Assembly: GCA_034766995.1 (NCBI GenBank) | Contig: CM068325.1 | Coordinates: 5,386,664-5,450,663, forward strand | Reading direction: 5' to 3' | DNA from: Acanthacorydalis orientalis | Taxonomy: Eukaryota; Arthropoda; Insecta; Megaloptera; Corydalidae | DNA: 64,000 bases | Shown: positions 35,906 to 49,479 of the stretch, one piece after another | Layout: every line of letters begins with the position of its first letter | Numbering within the stretch: the stretch's first letter is position 1 | The notes under the pieces: model-generated | Database searches by the model: none | What the model was told of the DNA's origin: nothing | The model's input: only the letters and a program-made list of their open reading frames with translations | Made by a program: the position numbers and the translations under genes

Positions 35906-36870
35906 TGTAACCCTTCTACACGTTTATATATATTTTTTAGAGTGTTATGAGATCGTAGAGAGTGCAAAGGAAATTTATTCGTTCTTAAAACTGTAATACT
36001 TTGATATTTGAATGATCGATGAAGTGTGAAAGGAGTCACCTGAAAAATGGCTGTGATTTTTATTCAAGGCTCTTATGAATAACCGATTTTAGAGAAATCT
36101 GTCTATGAACAGTATCTGAAGAATAACACGAACATAAATAGAGCGTAACACTGTTTATCTATTTACCAACCGTATTTCAAACCCGTGTGTATTTTTTTCT
36201 TCAAGGTCGTTTCCGATAAAATAATCGAATGCGCGATAAAAACAGGCGCTCGCAGACACGTTCGAATATTAAAACGGCAACATATTAGTGTAATTGAAAT
36301 TCATATTTTTTTCCCATGTCGTGTCAGTGTCGCAAAATGGCCGAAACATTCGACGCGCGCGACCTCGCCGTGCGCAATGACCTTGTGACCGATCAAACGC
36401 ACGAACGTGTGCACTTATTTTCGTCTAATACACACCTGTATCGAATGAGAAATGGAAAAGGAACGACCTCGGTTCGAAATCCGCGCGGTTTCACTCGAAA
36501 ACGGCGCCGACGCCCACGACGAACGCGCGGAAAATTTTCGAATTGCCCGCGCACCGCCGTGCCGATTTTACGAAACGATCGACTAATCGTCGCCGATAAG
36601 ATTGTTTTCGTCGAGTGCGCACACCGTTATCTCTGAAAAGGGAAAACCGCTCGATCCGACTGATCGTCGCAGATCCGTTCGATAGAAAAAAACAACAATA
36701 CGATCGTTGAGATGTGGAACGAGGCCACGATACGAAAGTCTGCCGGTACAATGTCCGTTCACTCGAGCGATGCTCGAAGTAGATACCCGCGGTGTTTTTT
36801 TTTCCAGGTAAACGACACCATTGTGTTCGAGCCGTTATCACGGCTTTGTTTGTTTAGTAGCGTACTTTAC
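35906..36870. other. No gene identified
   Basis: AT-rich, then CpG-rich unique sequence, with a T-run near 36,797. The plus-strand open frame at 36,316-36,636 has no recognisable domain. Confidence 0.4.
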
Positions 36871-36876
36871 TTTATT
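36871..36876 (-). promoter_or_regulatory. Candidate poly(A) signal of SPCS1
   Basis: The nearest AATAAA on the minus strand that I found downstream of the SPCS1 stop, about 270 bases away. Confidence 0.5.
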
Positions 36877-37142
36877 TACACTGATAAGAAAAATAAACGT
36901 GCACGTGTCGATACAGGTGTTTTTTTTATGACCGTGTTCGTCGAACCCCGATGTCCGCGTCGTTTTACGACACGACGTCGATTAAGAGTACGCCCGTCCG
37001 CCGGACGTGCTTTCACGGGAGACGGACGGAATTTACAATCGGACGAAAACGTAAACTACGATAAACAGACGATATATTTCCAATTCGGATACAGAGACAT
37101 TAGAGTATAGACCGGGATGTTTTCGTGCGCCACGGTCCGGCC

Positions 37143-37834
37143 CTACTTCTTCTTCCCTTTCTTCGTCGACGCCGCGCCGCCGCCCGCGTGCTCGTCCGAG
37201 ACGTCGCGCGGCTTCTGCCAGTTGAGCGGCTTCAGCCGGTACATCGGCCACGCCGGGACGGTCAACTGAACGGAAAACGGAAGTGAGCGCGCGTCCCGTC
37301 GGGACGGTCGGTCGTACGTACCAGCGTCGCGAGGACGAAGCCGGCGCCGAGGATGTAGACTGTCTGCGAGAACTGCTGGATGATGTATCCCCAGACGAGC
37401 CCGACGACGCCGAACAGCGTTATGACGATGCGGAACAGCTTCTCGGCGCGCGCCTGCCCGTCGTAGTCCTGGATCGATCAGACAGATACGTGAGAAAATC
37501 AATACCGGTCAGCGGTGTGAGGTCGTGTGCCTGACTGGACGTTTCGGTGTACGCGGTCGGTCCACGTGCAGGGACCGTGCGAACATATTGGAAACGTTCC
37601 GGGGTTACATCGGATATCTACGTGTCACGAGCGACAGTTGGATGGAACTTCGAACCGTTTGGTACCGACTAGAAGCGTGTGCGAAGCGTTCTGCACGAGT
37701 TTGCGACGCATTCGGTTTGATAAGAGTGAAAACTGTATGAGGTTAGGTCTGATTTCGATTCGAGTTTTTGACAAAATTCACCTTTTTATCAATGAACGTA
37801 CCATGTGAGTCGGTATTGAACGAATCAAATCCAT
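37143..37834 (-). CDS. SPCS1: Signal peptidase complex subunit 1 (SPC12 family)
   Basis: Three exons: 37834-37802 (11 codons), 37468-37322 (49 codons), 37265-37143 (40 codons and TAG), giving 100 aa, the usual length for this family. All splice sites are GT-AG in phase 0. The protein is the small two-pass membrane subunit of the ER signal peptidase complex, which helps the catalytic subunit distinguish signal peptides from membrane segments. The sequence shows the family N-terminus IPTHM|DYDGQARAEKL, TM1 (about residues 24-42, ending GYIIQQFSQTVY), TM2 (ILGAGFVLATL|LTVPAWP), the PAWPMYRLKPLNWQKP signature, and a lysine-rich tail ending KKGKKK. The first exon is tiny, but its ATG-to-donor reading joins the conserved DYDGQ exactly as in insect and vertebrate homologs, which fixes the start. 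It faces the same way as the other genes here. Confidence 0.96.
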
Positions 37835-39420
<1,586 letters not shown>

Positions 39421-39429
39421 TTGGAGCAG

Positions 39430-39960
39430 TTTAAGAGAAGGTAGGTGGATTTTTTTTGATATAGACCTCTACTTCTGATCATTAGAGGATTTTCAAAGCT
39501 TGATGATTCGATTATCGGTCCTTTTTTTGTTGATAAGACTTGAAAGATTTGAAATAAAGTCAGATTTCGTTAATATTAGCATTTAGTTTTCGATCAGTTA
39601 GCGTTTGGAATTGGAAAAAGGTCTTATTAGATGAAAAAAGTTGTATATTTTCGACTTCTGAAATGTTTTGGCAAAATTTAAGAGTTGATCAGTGATTTTC
39701 TTATTGAATTAATGAACGATTTTCGAAGTTTGTCCGTTTTCCTGGTAATAAGTCTTGAAAGATTCGAAATAAATTATGATTTTGTTGATTTATTTATCTG
39801 TTTTTCTCGAGGAATTTCTAAATATGTACAGGTGAGAGGTGAGTCGATTCATCGATTCGCTGAGGACTTTTTAAAGAATTGAATCACCGATTTTCCATGC
39901 TTAAGATTTTTTTTTGTTAGTTAGTAAGGCATGAGATTTTCGAAACGATTCCAACTCTAT
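39430..39960. repeat. Degenerate tandem array, unit about 200-215 bp
   Basis: 'cttgaaagatt.gaaataaa' occurs at 39541 and 39756 with a weaker third copy near 39,930. Units share 'gat..tttc.aag.tt' and 'ttgttgata'. Confidence 0.65.
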
Positions 39961-40314
39961 TTTCTGGAAAGAAAATGGTTTAAGGTAGAAATGATATTAA
40001 AAAATGAATAAATACATAAAGAATTATTTATTTTTCTATTTATTTACATATTTTTTCCTTTAAAAGTCTATTTATTCCTGTAAAAAATTGGAATTAAACT
40101 GTACTTTAGACCATGTGTTCAACTGATGGTCTTTGGTTCGCATTGAGCCAGGATCGTTGAGTAACGAGCCTCAAACGCTGATGTCCATACACAGTCCTTG
40201 GTTCAAATCACAAACAAGAATTGCGTTTGGACAATCAAAGCCTGAGACAAACATCTCGCACCGTTTCGTCTGGATTCGAGCCTGAAATCAGATAGAAATA
40301 TATATTAATCATAA

Positions 40315-40318
<4 letters not shown>

Positions 40319-40371
<53 letters not shown>
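40319..40371. repeat. (TA)n microsatellite
   Basis: An uninterrupted TA run. The 350 bases before it (39,961-40,318) hold nothing I can assign. Confidence 0.97.
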
Positions 40372-40373
<2 letters not shown>

Positions 40374-40399
40374 AAATATGTGTGTAGTTCTGGTCCGAA

Positions 40400-41190
40400 A
40401 ATCGGATAAAGCGAGCGATAGGGTCAGAAATTCGAGATTTGTCGTTCTATTCCTGTTTGTGAGATTCGGGTCAGAGCTTTATGAAGAGCTTATTGTTTTG
40501 GGTACACCGTTTATATTTTCAAAGAGGATAACTAATTGAATGTCCTTGCACGTACTTTTTGTATTTTCGGTCCAAATCTCGGATACAGCGAGTAGTCGAA
40601 GCAGAGATTAGAAATTTGGTTGTTTATTCACTGATCTGTTCACAATCTTTGAGATAAAGCTTTATTACTAGCTCGTTGATTTTTGCTTGAAAATAGATAA
40701 AAAAAATTAATGTTTATAAGCGTACTGTTTTAATTTTTGATCAAAATCTCGGATACAGCGAGCAATCGAAGCTGAAATTAGAAATTTGTCTTTTCGTTCC
40801 CCGATTTCTTGTAAGCTTTGGCCGAGAGCTTCATTACTGGCTTATTTATTTCAGTTCACTCTTCACAATTTCAATATAGATACACAATCGAATGTCCTTC
40901 GACGTACTATTAGTATATTCGATCTGAAATTCGGATACAGCGAGCAGTAGTGTCAGAAATTCAAGGTTTGTGTTCCTATTTCCCGACCTGTCCGCAAGAT
41001 TTGAACCGGTGCTCCGTTGCGAGCCCGTTGATTTTTACACACCCTTCAGAATATTAAATAAGATAAACAACTGAACGTACGTGCGCGTACTGTTTGAATT
41101 TTTCGGTCCAAATTTCGGATACGGAGAGACATCTGTCTCATTCCCTTCCTACTGCCTGTCTGTAAGATTCGAGCCCGTGCTCAAAACCAA
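40400..41190. repeat. Tandem array, unit about 170-184 bp
   Basis: 'ggata.agcgag' landmarks fall at 40403, 40581, 40751, 40933 and (degenerate) 41117. Each unit also has a 'gttcgagattt/gtaagattcgagcc' block, which on the minus strand resembles a tRNA T-arm box. Confidence 0.85.
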
Positions 41191-42339
41191 GATTGTTCGT
41201 CCGTTTCCAGTTTTCAAGTCGAGTAAATATTAGAGGGAGTCGAGCGTCTCGGTAGAGCTTTTTTTTTGTCTCGATAGAACCGATACGGATTTCAGAAATC
41301 GATGAAAAGTCGGTTTGGGATGTGAAAGTTTCGAAAAGTCGATGCACGTCTGTACACTGACACTCTCCTGTGTGTGTGTGCGCGCGATAATTCATTGCCT
41401 CGCGTCAGGTGTGTGTAAGGTAAACACCAACAGCGAACTGTGAGAGAGGTGCCCCTCACTGAAATTGATGCCGTTTTAACTACACTCCGCCGGTAAAAAA
41501 TCGATTCTATATTTTATTCAGACATGAAAATTTATATTTGTGAAGAGAAAGTCCGCGTCGGAAAAATACACACACACACACTGTGTGTGCGCGGCGGTTA
41601 CGTGCGCGGGAACCGAATCCGCGAGACGTGCACGGGAGGCAAAAAAAGCACCGTACGAAAGTTGGATAATGGCGTAAAGTGTTCCGAGCATAAATTTCCA
41701 GCTTAAGGATTTATGCCGCTTGATAGATGCGATTTGTCAAAATTAATAATAAAAAATATTTCCCTCTCTCTGTCTGTCTGTCTGTGTGTGTACGCGTACA
41801 CACACACACGAACTCGAGCGCGTCTTTGAAAAATCGCAGGAGCTTCTCTGAAACACTTAAACGGATTTCCATCCGGGAAAAAACGAATAAACAAAAATTA
41901 CATTACAAACACGATTATCGTCCGTTATCTATCTCCTCTCTCTCTCTATAATTAGTCTCTCTTTATTGATCTATATTTATCCGTTCTCGCTCTCTATTCC
42001 CACGTGCCGATTCTCGTCCTCTATCTCGCTCTGTCACTCGGAGATCTCAGTCTCATCCCTGATTTATCGCAGCCCTGCTAATCGGATAGACTTGTACCAA
42101 TCTCTAGTGATCTATGGATTGCGTTCAGTAAACAATCATGGACAGGCATATTTTTTAGACAGATCTACAGATAGAAAGGCATTGATCGACAGAGAGATCT
42201 AGTTGTTTCGGACAGACAGACATCTACAGGCAGGTACGAAAGGTGGCGAGACAGGGATTATTGAGATGGATTTGTGGATAGATCCTCCCGACTGACCGAC
42301 ATTTACAGATAGATCTGCAGGCAGACAGAGAACGTAGAG
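41191..42339. other. No gene identified
   Basis: Contains CA/GT microsatellite patches (near 41,370, 41,570, 41,785), a CT-rich stretch (41,935-41,990) and the onset of AGATCTATAGATAG-type sequence. No gene recognised. Confidence 0.4.
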
Positions 42340-43020
42340 AGACGGAGAGAATGTTTTGATAAATCAACAGATAGATCTTTCAAGCAAGGTACTTTTGGTA
42401 AAGAGGTAGAGATATTTTTAGACAGTTCTACAGATAGATCTTCCAGATAGAAACACATTCACATTCAGATCTATAGACAGATAATTTTGGTAAAGAGGTA
42501 GAGATATTTTTTAGACAGATCTACAGATAGATCTTTCAGATAGAAATACATTTACATTCAGATCTATAGAGAGATACTTTTGGTAAAGAGGTAGAGATAT
42601 TTTTCAGACAGATCTACAGATAGATCTTCCAGATAGAAATACATTTATATCCAGATTTATAGACAGATAATTTTGGTAAAGAGATAGAGATATTTTTCAG
42701 ACAGGTCTACAGATAGATCTTCCAGATAGAAAGCCATTTATATCCAGATCTGTAGAGAGATACTTTTGGTAAAGAGGTAGAGATATTTTTCAGAGAGATC
42801 TACAGACAGATCTTTCAGATAGAAAGACATTTATATCCAGATCTGTAGAGAGATACTTCTGGTAAAGAGATAGAGATATTTTTCAGACAGATCTTCCAGA
42901 TAGGAAGACATTTATATCCAGATCTGTAGAGAGAAACTTTTGGTAAAGAGATAGAGATATTTTCCAGACAGATCTGCAAATAGAATGACATTAATATTCA
43001 GATCTATAGTTCGATTAAAA
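42340..43020. repeat. Tandem array, unit 93 bp, about seven copies
   Basis: 'ttttggtaaag' starts at 42393, 42485, 42578, 42671 and 42764 (spacing 92, 93, 93, 93). Each unit carries two 'agatctacagatagatct' modules. Confidence 0.92.
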
Positions 43021-43205
43021 TTATAATACCGTGTTAAAATTCGACAGTGCGATTCACGGACGATCGATGACAAATTGGACTGTCAAATCGATATATGAAT
43101 GAATAAAGAGAGATAGAGAGAGGACATGTTTTAATGACCACGCGAAATCACATCCTGCGAAATTCACAAACTGATGATTCTTCTCACGCCGTTTCTGTTT
43201 CTCTT

Positions 43206-43238
<33 letters not shown>

Positions 43239-43689
43239 AGACCGTGTATTCCTTGTTATTCCTAGATATAATTAATGCATTCGGGAACTGTTATTATTCG
43301 CCGTTGAGACAACAAACGTCGAATCGGCGGTGGTTGCGTTCGCACAACAATATTTGTGTAGAGGCAGTGGAGCGTGCACGACGAGCTTCGCCCGCTGGCC
43401 CGAAGGGATGGAGGAGCTGTTCGCTAGTCAGCTGTGTACATCCTTGTTTGCGCGTATAAAGATTCACGACGCTTCAACCGGGAATGTGTGGGAATGATAG
43501 CGGCACGCATTCGATGTAGATTGAACGGCACAGGCTTGCGATCCTCTAGCGCGGTTAAAAACCTTAATTGTCGGCTGGGAAACGTTATGTCTGAGTTCAT
43601 CCGTCAACAAACACATAAGATAGGATAGATGGAGAGAAAGAGAGAGACAGAGATAATCTACCGGCTGTGTGGAAGAGGTCGAGGTTCGG
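43021..43689. other. No gene identified
   Basis: Unique sequence with a (GT)n run near 43,208-43,238. The open frames here have no recognisable domain. Confidence 0.4.
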
Positions 43690-44640
43690 TTCTATTTGAA
43701 AATATTACCGGGAATGGACTTTATCGAAAGATCTGCGGATAGGCAGTGTAGATAGATTGGTAGAGAGACGGCTATGGAGGGATCTGTAGACGGGGCGTGT
43801 AGATTGGAGGGCAGGGAGGCTTTCGTAGGAAGATCTACAGATAAGCATTGTAAATAGAGAGTCAGATAGGTTTTCATGGAGATATCCATAGATAGGGCGT
43901 GTAGTAATGAGAGAAGAGAGACATTTATAGAGAGATCTATAGATAGATAGTGTTGATAGAGAATCAGAGAGATTTTTATGGATCGATCTGCAGGTAGACA
44001 GAGTAGATAGAGAGACTGAGAAGTTTATGTAGAAAGATCTATAGATATTCATTGTAAATAGATAGTAGGATAGGTTTTTATGGAGATATCCATAGATAGG
44101 CAGTGTATTAACGAGAGAAGAAGGCCTTTTATAGAGAGATCTATAGATATACAGTGTTGATAGAGAATTAGAGAGATTTTTATTGATGGATCTGTAGGTA
44201 GACAGAGTAGATAGAGAGGCTGAGAAGATTTTATAGAAAGATCTATAGATAGTCAGTGAAGACAGAGTCAGAGATGCTTTTATGGAAGGATCTATAGACG
44301 GAGAGTGTAGATAGAAGGACAGGGAGGCTTTTATAGAAAGATCTATAGATAATCATTCTAAATAGATAGTCAGATAGGTTTTTATGGACATATCTATAGA
44401 TAGGCAGTGTAGATATGAGAGAAGAAGGCCTTTTGTAGAGAGATCTATAGATAGTGTTGATAGAGAATCAGAGAGATGTTTATGGACGGATCTGCAGACA
44501 GACAGAGTAGATAGAGAGGCTGAGAAGCTTTTATAGAAAGATCTATAGATAGTCAGTGTAGATAGAGAGTCAGAGATGCTTTTATGGAAGGATCTATAAA
44601 TACGGAGTGTGGATAGAGTGACAGAGAGACTTTCAATTAA
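43690..44640. repeat. AGATCTATAGATAG minisatellite array
   Basis: Units of roughly 60-70 bp contain 'agagatctatagatag.cagtgt.gatagag', 'cagagag.tttttatggat' and 'agactgagaag.ttt'. Unit order repeats over a few hundred bases. Related by motif to the 93-bp array at 42.3-43.0 kb. Confidence 0.85.
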
Positions 44641-45473
44641 GGATCTGAAGATATTAAGTGTTTTTTCTTATCGTGTCCTGTAAAATGTCTCAATAGGGAT
44701 TTTCTGGCCGAAGAATGTCGTTCCTTGCACGGCCTTTCAGTCCGGAAACCTCATTTTCAGCACCAGGCGTACGCGCGAATCAGATCTAGTCGTTCGGCGA
44801 ACACTTCTCGAACGGCCGGCTCGCTTCCCCTCCGAATCGAATCGACAGGAACTGATACCGAGCCGCGCGTTCTGATTTGTCAGACAGGCAGGGAACTGTT
44901 TATCGTTCAGTCCGACCGACATATTTATAAAGTTTCTGGATAGTTCGAGCGTCTGTGCGCGTGCTATGAAAAGACACGGCGAGACAGTCGAATAACGATC
45001 GGATATTTCACCGGAAACGTCCGAAAACGACCGTATCGAATATCAAGTGCGACGACACAATTTGTCGACGGTCTACTTTCTAAAGAGCGATTGTTTCATC
45101 CCGTTGATTAAGATAATATCTTCTTGCGGCCGATGATGACGACCACATTACACACACGCGCGCGCGCGCGCGTGTGAGTGTGTGTGTGTGTGTCGAGAGA
45201 ACGAGAAGCTTTAGTTCCTTTCTGTTTGTCGAACGACACGTGCTTGTTTCGCAGGGATATCATTTTCCTTCTGTTACGTCAAACGCTACATTACACACAC
45301 ACATACACACAAACACACACACAAACACACACACATGTATATATATATATATATGTATATAAGGGAATGGGACAGGTGTTCTTGAAAGGGTTCTGAACCG
45401 ATGGTCCCGATGACACAATATGTCTTTTGTGTATTGTTTGTGTTGGAAAATGCATTAAGTACACACACGCAGA

Positions 45474-45478
<5 letters not shown>
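44641..45478. other. No gene identified
   Basis: Unique CpG-bearing DNA plus (CG)n/(GT)n and CACA patches (45,150-45,190 and 45,295-45,340) and a short AT run (45,338-45,361). No gene recognised. Confidence 0.4.

Positions 45479-45538
<60 letters not shown>
45479..45538. repeat. (AT)n microsatellite
   Basis: An uninterrupted AT run directly next to the foldback element. Confidence 0.97.
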
Positions 45539-45543
<5 letters not shown>

Positions 45544-45603
45544 GTAAGATTTGAAAATTATAAAAACAATGATCAGTTATTTCAGTATTTCTCTCTCTCT
45601 CTG

Positions 45604-45639
<36 letters not shown>

Positions 45640-45690
45640 AATACTGAAAGAACTGATTGTTTTTTTTTATAATTTTCAAATATCACATTC
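45539..45690. repeat. 150-bp foldback (near-perfect inverted repeat)
   Basis: The left arm (45539-45610) and the reverse complement of the right arm (45615-45690) share, in order, AATGT.A.ATTTGAAAATTA, TAAAAA..ACAAT, ATCAGTT.TTTCAGTATTT, (CT)n and (TA)n. Only a few mismatches and a short length difference in an A-run separate them. The centre is a TA run at about 45,612. A transcript would fold into a single long hairpin. Confidence 0.9.
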
Positions 45691-45779
45691 GACAGGAACA
45701 AAAGTTCTGCGGGAATACCAACATTACGGTGAAATGGCGAGTGGAATTCGATCTAGATTCTCAAAATCTGTCTTTAAGA

Positions 45780-46130
45780 AGACTCCATTTCGATTTATCG
45801 CTGGATTCGATTAGAAAAAAGCTTGGTTATGGCACTAAATCATTCTGTAAATCCTTCAGAAATTGTATATGGACGATTTAAGTATTTAAAATGTTTTTCC
45901 TGTCTGAATAATCATTCATAATCTCAAATCTGTCTTCAAAAACGCCCCCGTTTCGATTTATCACTGGATTTGATTAGAAAAAAGCTTGGTTATGGCACTA
46001 AATCATTCTGTAAATCCTTCAGAAATTGTATATGGTCGATTTAACTGTTTAAAATGTTTTTTTCCGTCTTAAAAATCATCAATAATCTCAAAATCTGTCT
46101 TCAAAAACGCCCCCGTTTCGATTTATCGCC
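45780..46130. repeat. Tandem array, unit about 164 bp
   Basis: 'gatttatcgctgg' type landmarks fall at 45792, 45955 and 46120 (spacing 163 and 165). Units share 'agcttggttatggcactaaa' and 'aaatccttcagaaattgtata', almost identical between copies. Confidence 0.9.
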
Positions 46131-46719
46131 TGGTTCGGCCCGAAACTCCTCGAAGCCGGCCCTGTAACCGCCAACAAATCGTACGAAAGTATCCAGACAG
46201 GTCCTGCGCACTATCCTGTCGTCCAAATCTGATCGTCTCTCCGTCTGAATCTTCATATTTCCTGTATCGACCATGAATCTCAATCAGCGCGTGCGACAGT
46301 TCGACTCCCACTTCACTTACTCATATTCGATACAAATATGTATTTACGGTGACACATCGTTCTGTCGCCACTTATATCGGACACGATTTATGCGGAACGA
46401 GAGACAGAGAGAAGGGAAAAAACAGTGCGCGTACAGAGAATCGATCCCAGTTCGATACCTGACAGACAGACTAACAGAAATATATGAGTGTCTTAGCGTG
46501 CCGTCATGTTTTTTCGTTAAGGGATGAATGTTCGAACGATCAGTGCGCCGTACTGAAAAAAAGGCTACGTCCACATATGTACCGGGTGTGCGCGAATCGA
46601 ACCTTAAAACAAATATATAAAACGTTGACAATCTATCTGCAGTCTTTCGCTTGGATATCCTGTTTGTATTTTCATAAAAAAAATGTTAATTTTTTCCTAA
46701 TAGGAAATTAATCGGAAAT
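46131..46719. other. No gene identified; possible short exon 46.13-46.28 kb
   Basis: A minus-strand open frame at 46,283-46,125 has a protein-like composition (MRFMVDTGNMKIQTERR...), but no usable donor lies at its right point and it runs into the neighbouring array. Left unassigned. Confidence 0.3.
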
Positions 46720-48020
46720 TCGACCGTTTTGTCCCAAGTTTTAGAGAAAAGAGTCTTTTGTTCCCTTACAGTTCGCTCCTGAGTCGATCCTGACTGTACA
46801 GACTGAGTTCAAGATCGTTAAAAATGATATTTGTATCGATTTTTGTCTCTTATTTGCAACAAAATCGAAACGAACCACTAGAATTTTGGAACAAATAGCT
46901 GTTCTTCCCTGTAATTCGCCCCTGGAGTTGTCATAACCGTTTTAAATTCCTTCAAAAGATTAACATAAGACATTTCTGTCGTTTTCACTTTTGATTTGGA
47001 ACAAATTCCAATCAGATCTTAACAGTTTTGGGACAAATATCTTTTTTTCTTTCATTTTGCTCTTGAATTTGTTCCAACTGTCTTAATTATCTCAAAGTGG
47101 CTTTAATAAGATGATTATCTCGTTTTCATTTTTTATTTCAAACAAAATAGCAACAAACCAGTAGAATTTTGGAACAAACAGACCTTATTTCTTACAATGC
47201 ACCCTTGTAGTTGTTCCAACTGTTTCAGATTCATTCAAAAGATTAAAATTAGACTTTTCTATCGTTTTCACTTTTTATTTGGAACAAACTTCAATCAAAT
47301 CCTAACAGTTTTGGAACAATTTGTTTTTTTCTTATATTTCGCTCTTGAAATTGTTCCAAGTGTCTCAATTCTCACAAAATGGCTGATATAAGATGATTAT
47401 CTCCTTTTCATTTTTTATTTCCAACAAAATCGAAACAAAACCAGTAGAGTTTTGGAACAAAAAGACCTTCTTTTTTATAATTCATCCTTATAATTGTTTC
47501 AACTGTTTCAAACGCGTTCAAAAGATTAACACAAGACATTTCTGTCGTGTTCACTTTTTATTTGGAGCAAATTTCAATCAAATCCTAACAGTTTTGGGAC
47601 AAACGGATCATTTGTTTCTTATATTTTGGTCTTGAAATTGTTCCAAGTGTCTCAATTCTCACAAAATGGCTGGTATAGGATGATTATCTCCTTTTCATTT
47701 TTTATTTCCAACAAAATCGGAACAAACCAGTAGAGTTTTGGGACAAACGGATCATTTTTTTCTTATATTTCGCTCTTGAAATTGTTCCAAGTGTCTCAAT
47801 TCCCACAAAATTGATGAAACAAGACGATTATCTCTTTTCCAATTTTTATTTCCAACGAAATCGAAGCAAACCAGTAGAGTTTTGGAACAAACAGACTTTA
47901 TTTTTTACATTGCACCCCCTTGTAGCTGCTCCAACTGTTTCACATCCATTCAACAGTTTGACATAAGCTATTTATGTCGTTTTAGTTTCTTATTCAGAAC
48001 AAATTCCAATCAAATCTTAA
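46720..48020. repeat. Tandem array, unit about 143 bp
   Basis: 'cttgaaattgttccaag' falls at 47344, 47631 and 47774 (287, then 143). Units alternate 'acagttttgggacaaa' with 'ccagtagagttttggaacaaa', which suggests a two-monomer structure. Confidence 0.85.
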
Positions 48021-49479
48021 CAGTGACATCTCGTACGAAATTCGATAAAAACAATGAACGGATCCGTTTCGTTTCTGTGCATTGAACGAAAACAAACGAG
48101 TGACGTTCGAATTTTCACTTCGAAATGGGTGTCTCGATCGTTTTTTCGGACTCTGATTTCGATTTTCATGCTTTGAAGCGTGCGTCCATTCGAAGACACC
48201 CTGTACATATTCTTTTCCTTACTCCCTCCCCGTGTGCGAATGTGTGCGCGCCCTTATCCTTTTGACAAACGTCGCCGACGTCGATAACGTCCCCCGTAAC
48301 ATATTGACCATCGCTGTCGCGAAACGGCGCGCGAGATAAAACGTTTCGGCCGAGAACGAGAAGAATACGGGACGTCAGATGATGAAGAAGCGACGGACGG
48401 AGCGCGACAAAGGGAAAAAAACAGGCTCGAGCGTCGCCCGCGTCGATAAATCAGTGCGTCGTCCGTCCGTTCGTTCGGAACGCGAGACGGACGCACGGAC
48501 GCCGGCGCGGGCGCGAGCGAGAGCGCGCGGGCGCGGGCGCGCGACGGCGCGCGGCCGAGACGGACGGACGCGGGCGGCGGCGCGCGCGCGCGAGCGAGAC
48601 GGCGCGGGTTCGACGCACGGAACATTCTCTCCGGTATCGACTTTCTGTTTTACGGCCGGCGTTCCTCTGCAGTCGTTCAGTCAATGGGGTTCCATTGTCT
48701 TTATTCGACTCGGCTCCTGTCTCTTTTCGACGTCCTTCCGCTACATATTTTCACACACACACACACCCACCCACACACGCGCACACGGATTTATTCGTGG
48801 CACGCGAGACGACTATTTGTGTTCGGTCGTGATTTAATTATTATTTATTTTTCGTTGTGAGTTCGGATTTGATTATCCTTGTCAGGTAGCCGCATGCCCG
48901 TCACACCCACACTCCTCTCCAGGCCCCCGGGCACAGTACAACCCTTCATCGAAAGACGTTTTTATATAAACAAGGAGTATGGAAGATTGACGAGGGTGTT
49001 TTTTTTTTGCCCTGTGCCTGTGGCCTAATTTCGTATCGAACGTTTTTCTTTTTCATTTATTCGAAACGAAGACTCCTCTATCAGCCTCCCCTTCGAGAAA
49101 CGCACCGGTCGTCTGAGAATTTCATAAATAATCAACGGAACGACACGAAAATCGACTCGTCATACTCACAGATCTTCTCCGATCCGTCCATCGATTCTTC
49201 CACGTTTTTGACCTGATTTCGAAATCTGTAACGAGGAGAAAAAAACGGTATTAGAAACGTCTTACAGGTCCCAGTTCGGATATCCTGGTCATAGAATGCG
49301 TACAGATACGTCTAGACAATATACTGAATATATAACTCAATTGTTTCGTCCGGGTTCGAAGTGATAATCGTCTGAATTAAAGATCTGATCACTGGTTCGA
49401 TTCCGGAGGACTGTCGGATCGACACAGTCGGGTTCGTACCGAGAGATTGGTCTGAAATTCTTGCAAATCAATTTATTGA
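48021..49479. other. CpG-rich, promoter-like block (48.25-48.65 kb); no gene identified
   Basis: The block at about 48,250-48,650 is the most GC/CpG-rich stretch of the right half, with runs of GCGCGAGCG and GACGGACG. Its open frames are arginine-rich on one strand and serine/arginine-rich on the other, typical of non-coding CpG-rich DNA. It could be a promoter or 5' UTR. CACA repeats follow at 48,750-48,785. Confidence 0.5.

Noticed and set aside
46101..46311. Minus-strand frame with a protein-like composition
   Set aside because: It runs into the 164-bp array, has no GT donor at a sensible place, and matches no family I know.
48254..48684. Arginine-rich and proline/alanine-rich open frames on both strands
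   Set aside because: Overlapping antisense frames in CpG-rich DNA without a domain; composition alone explains them.
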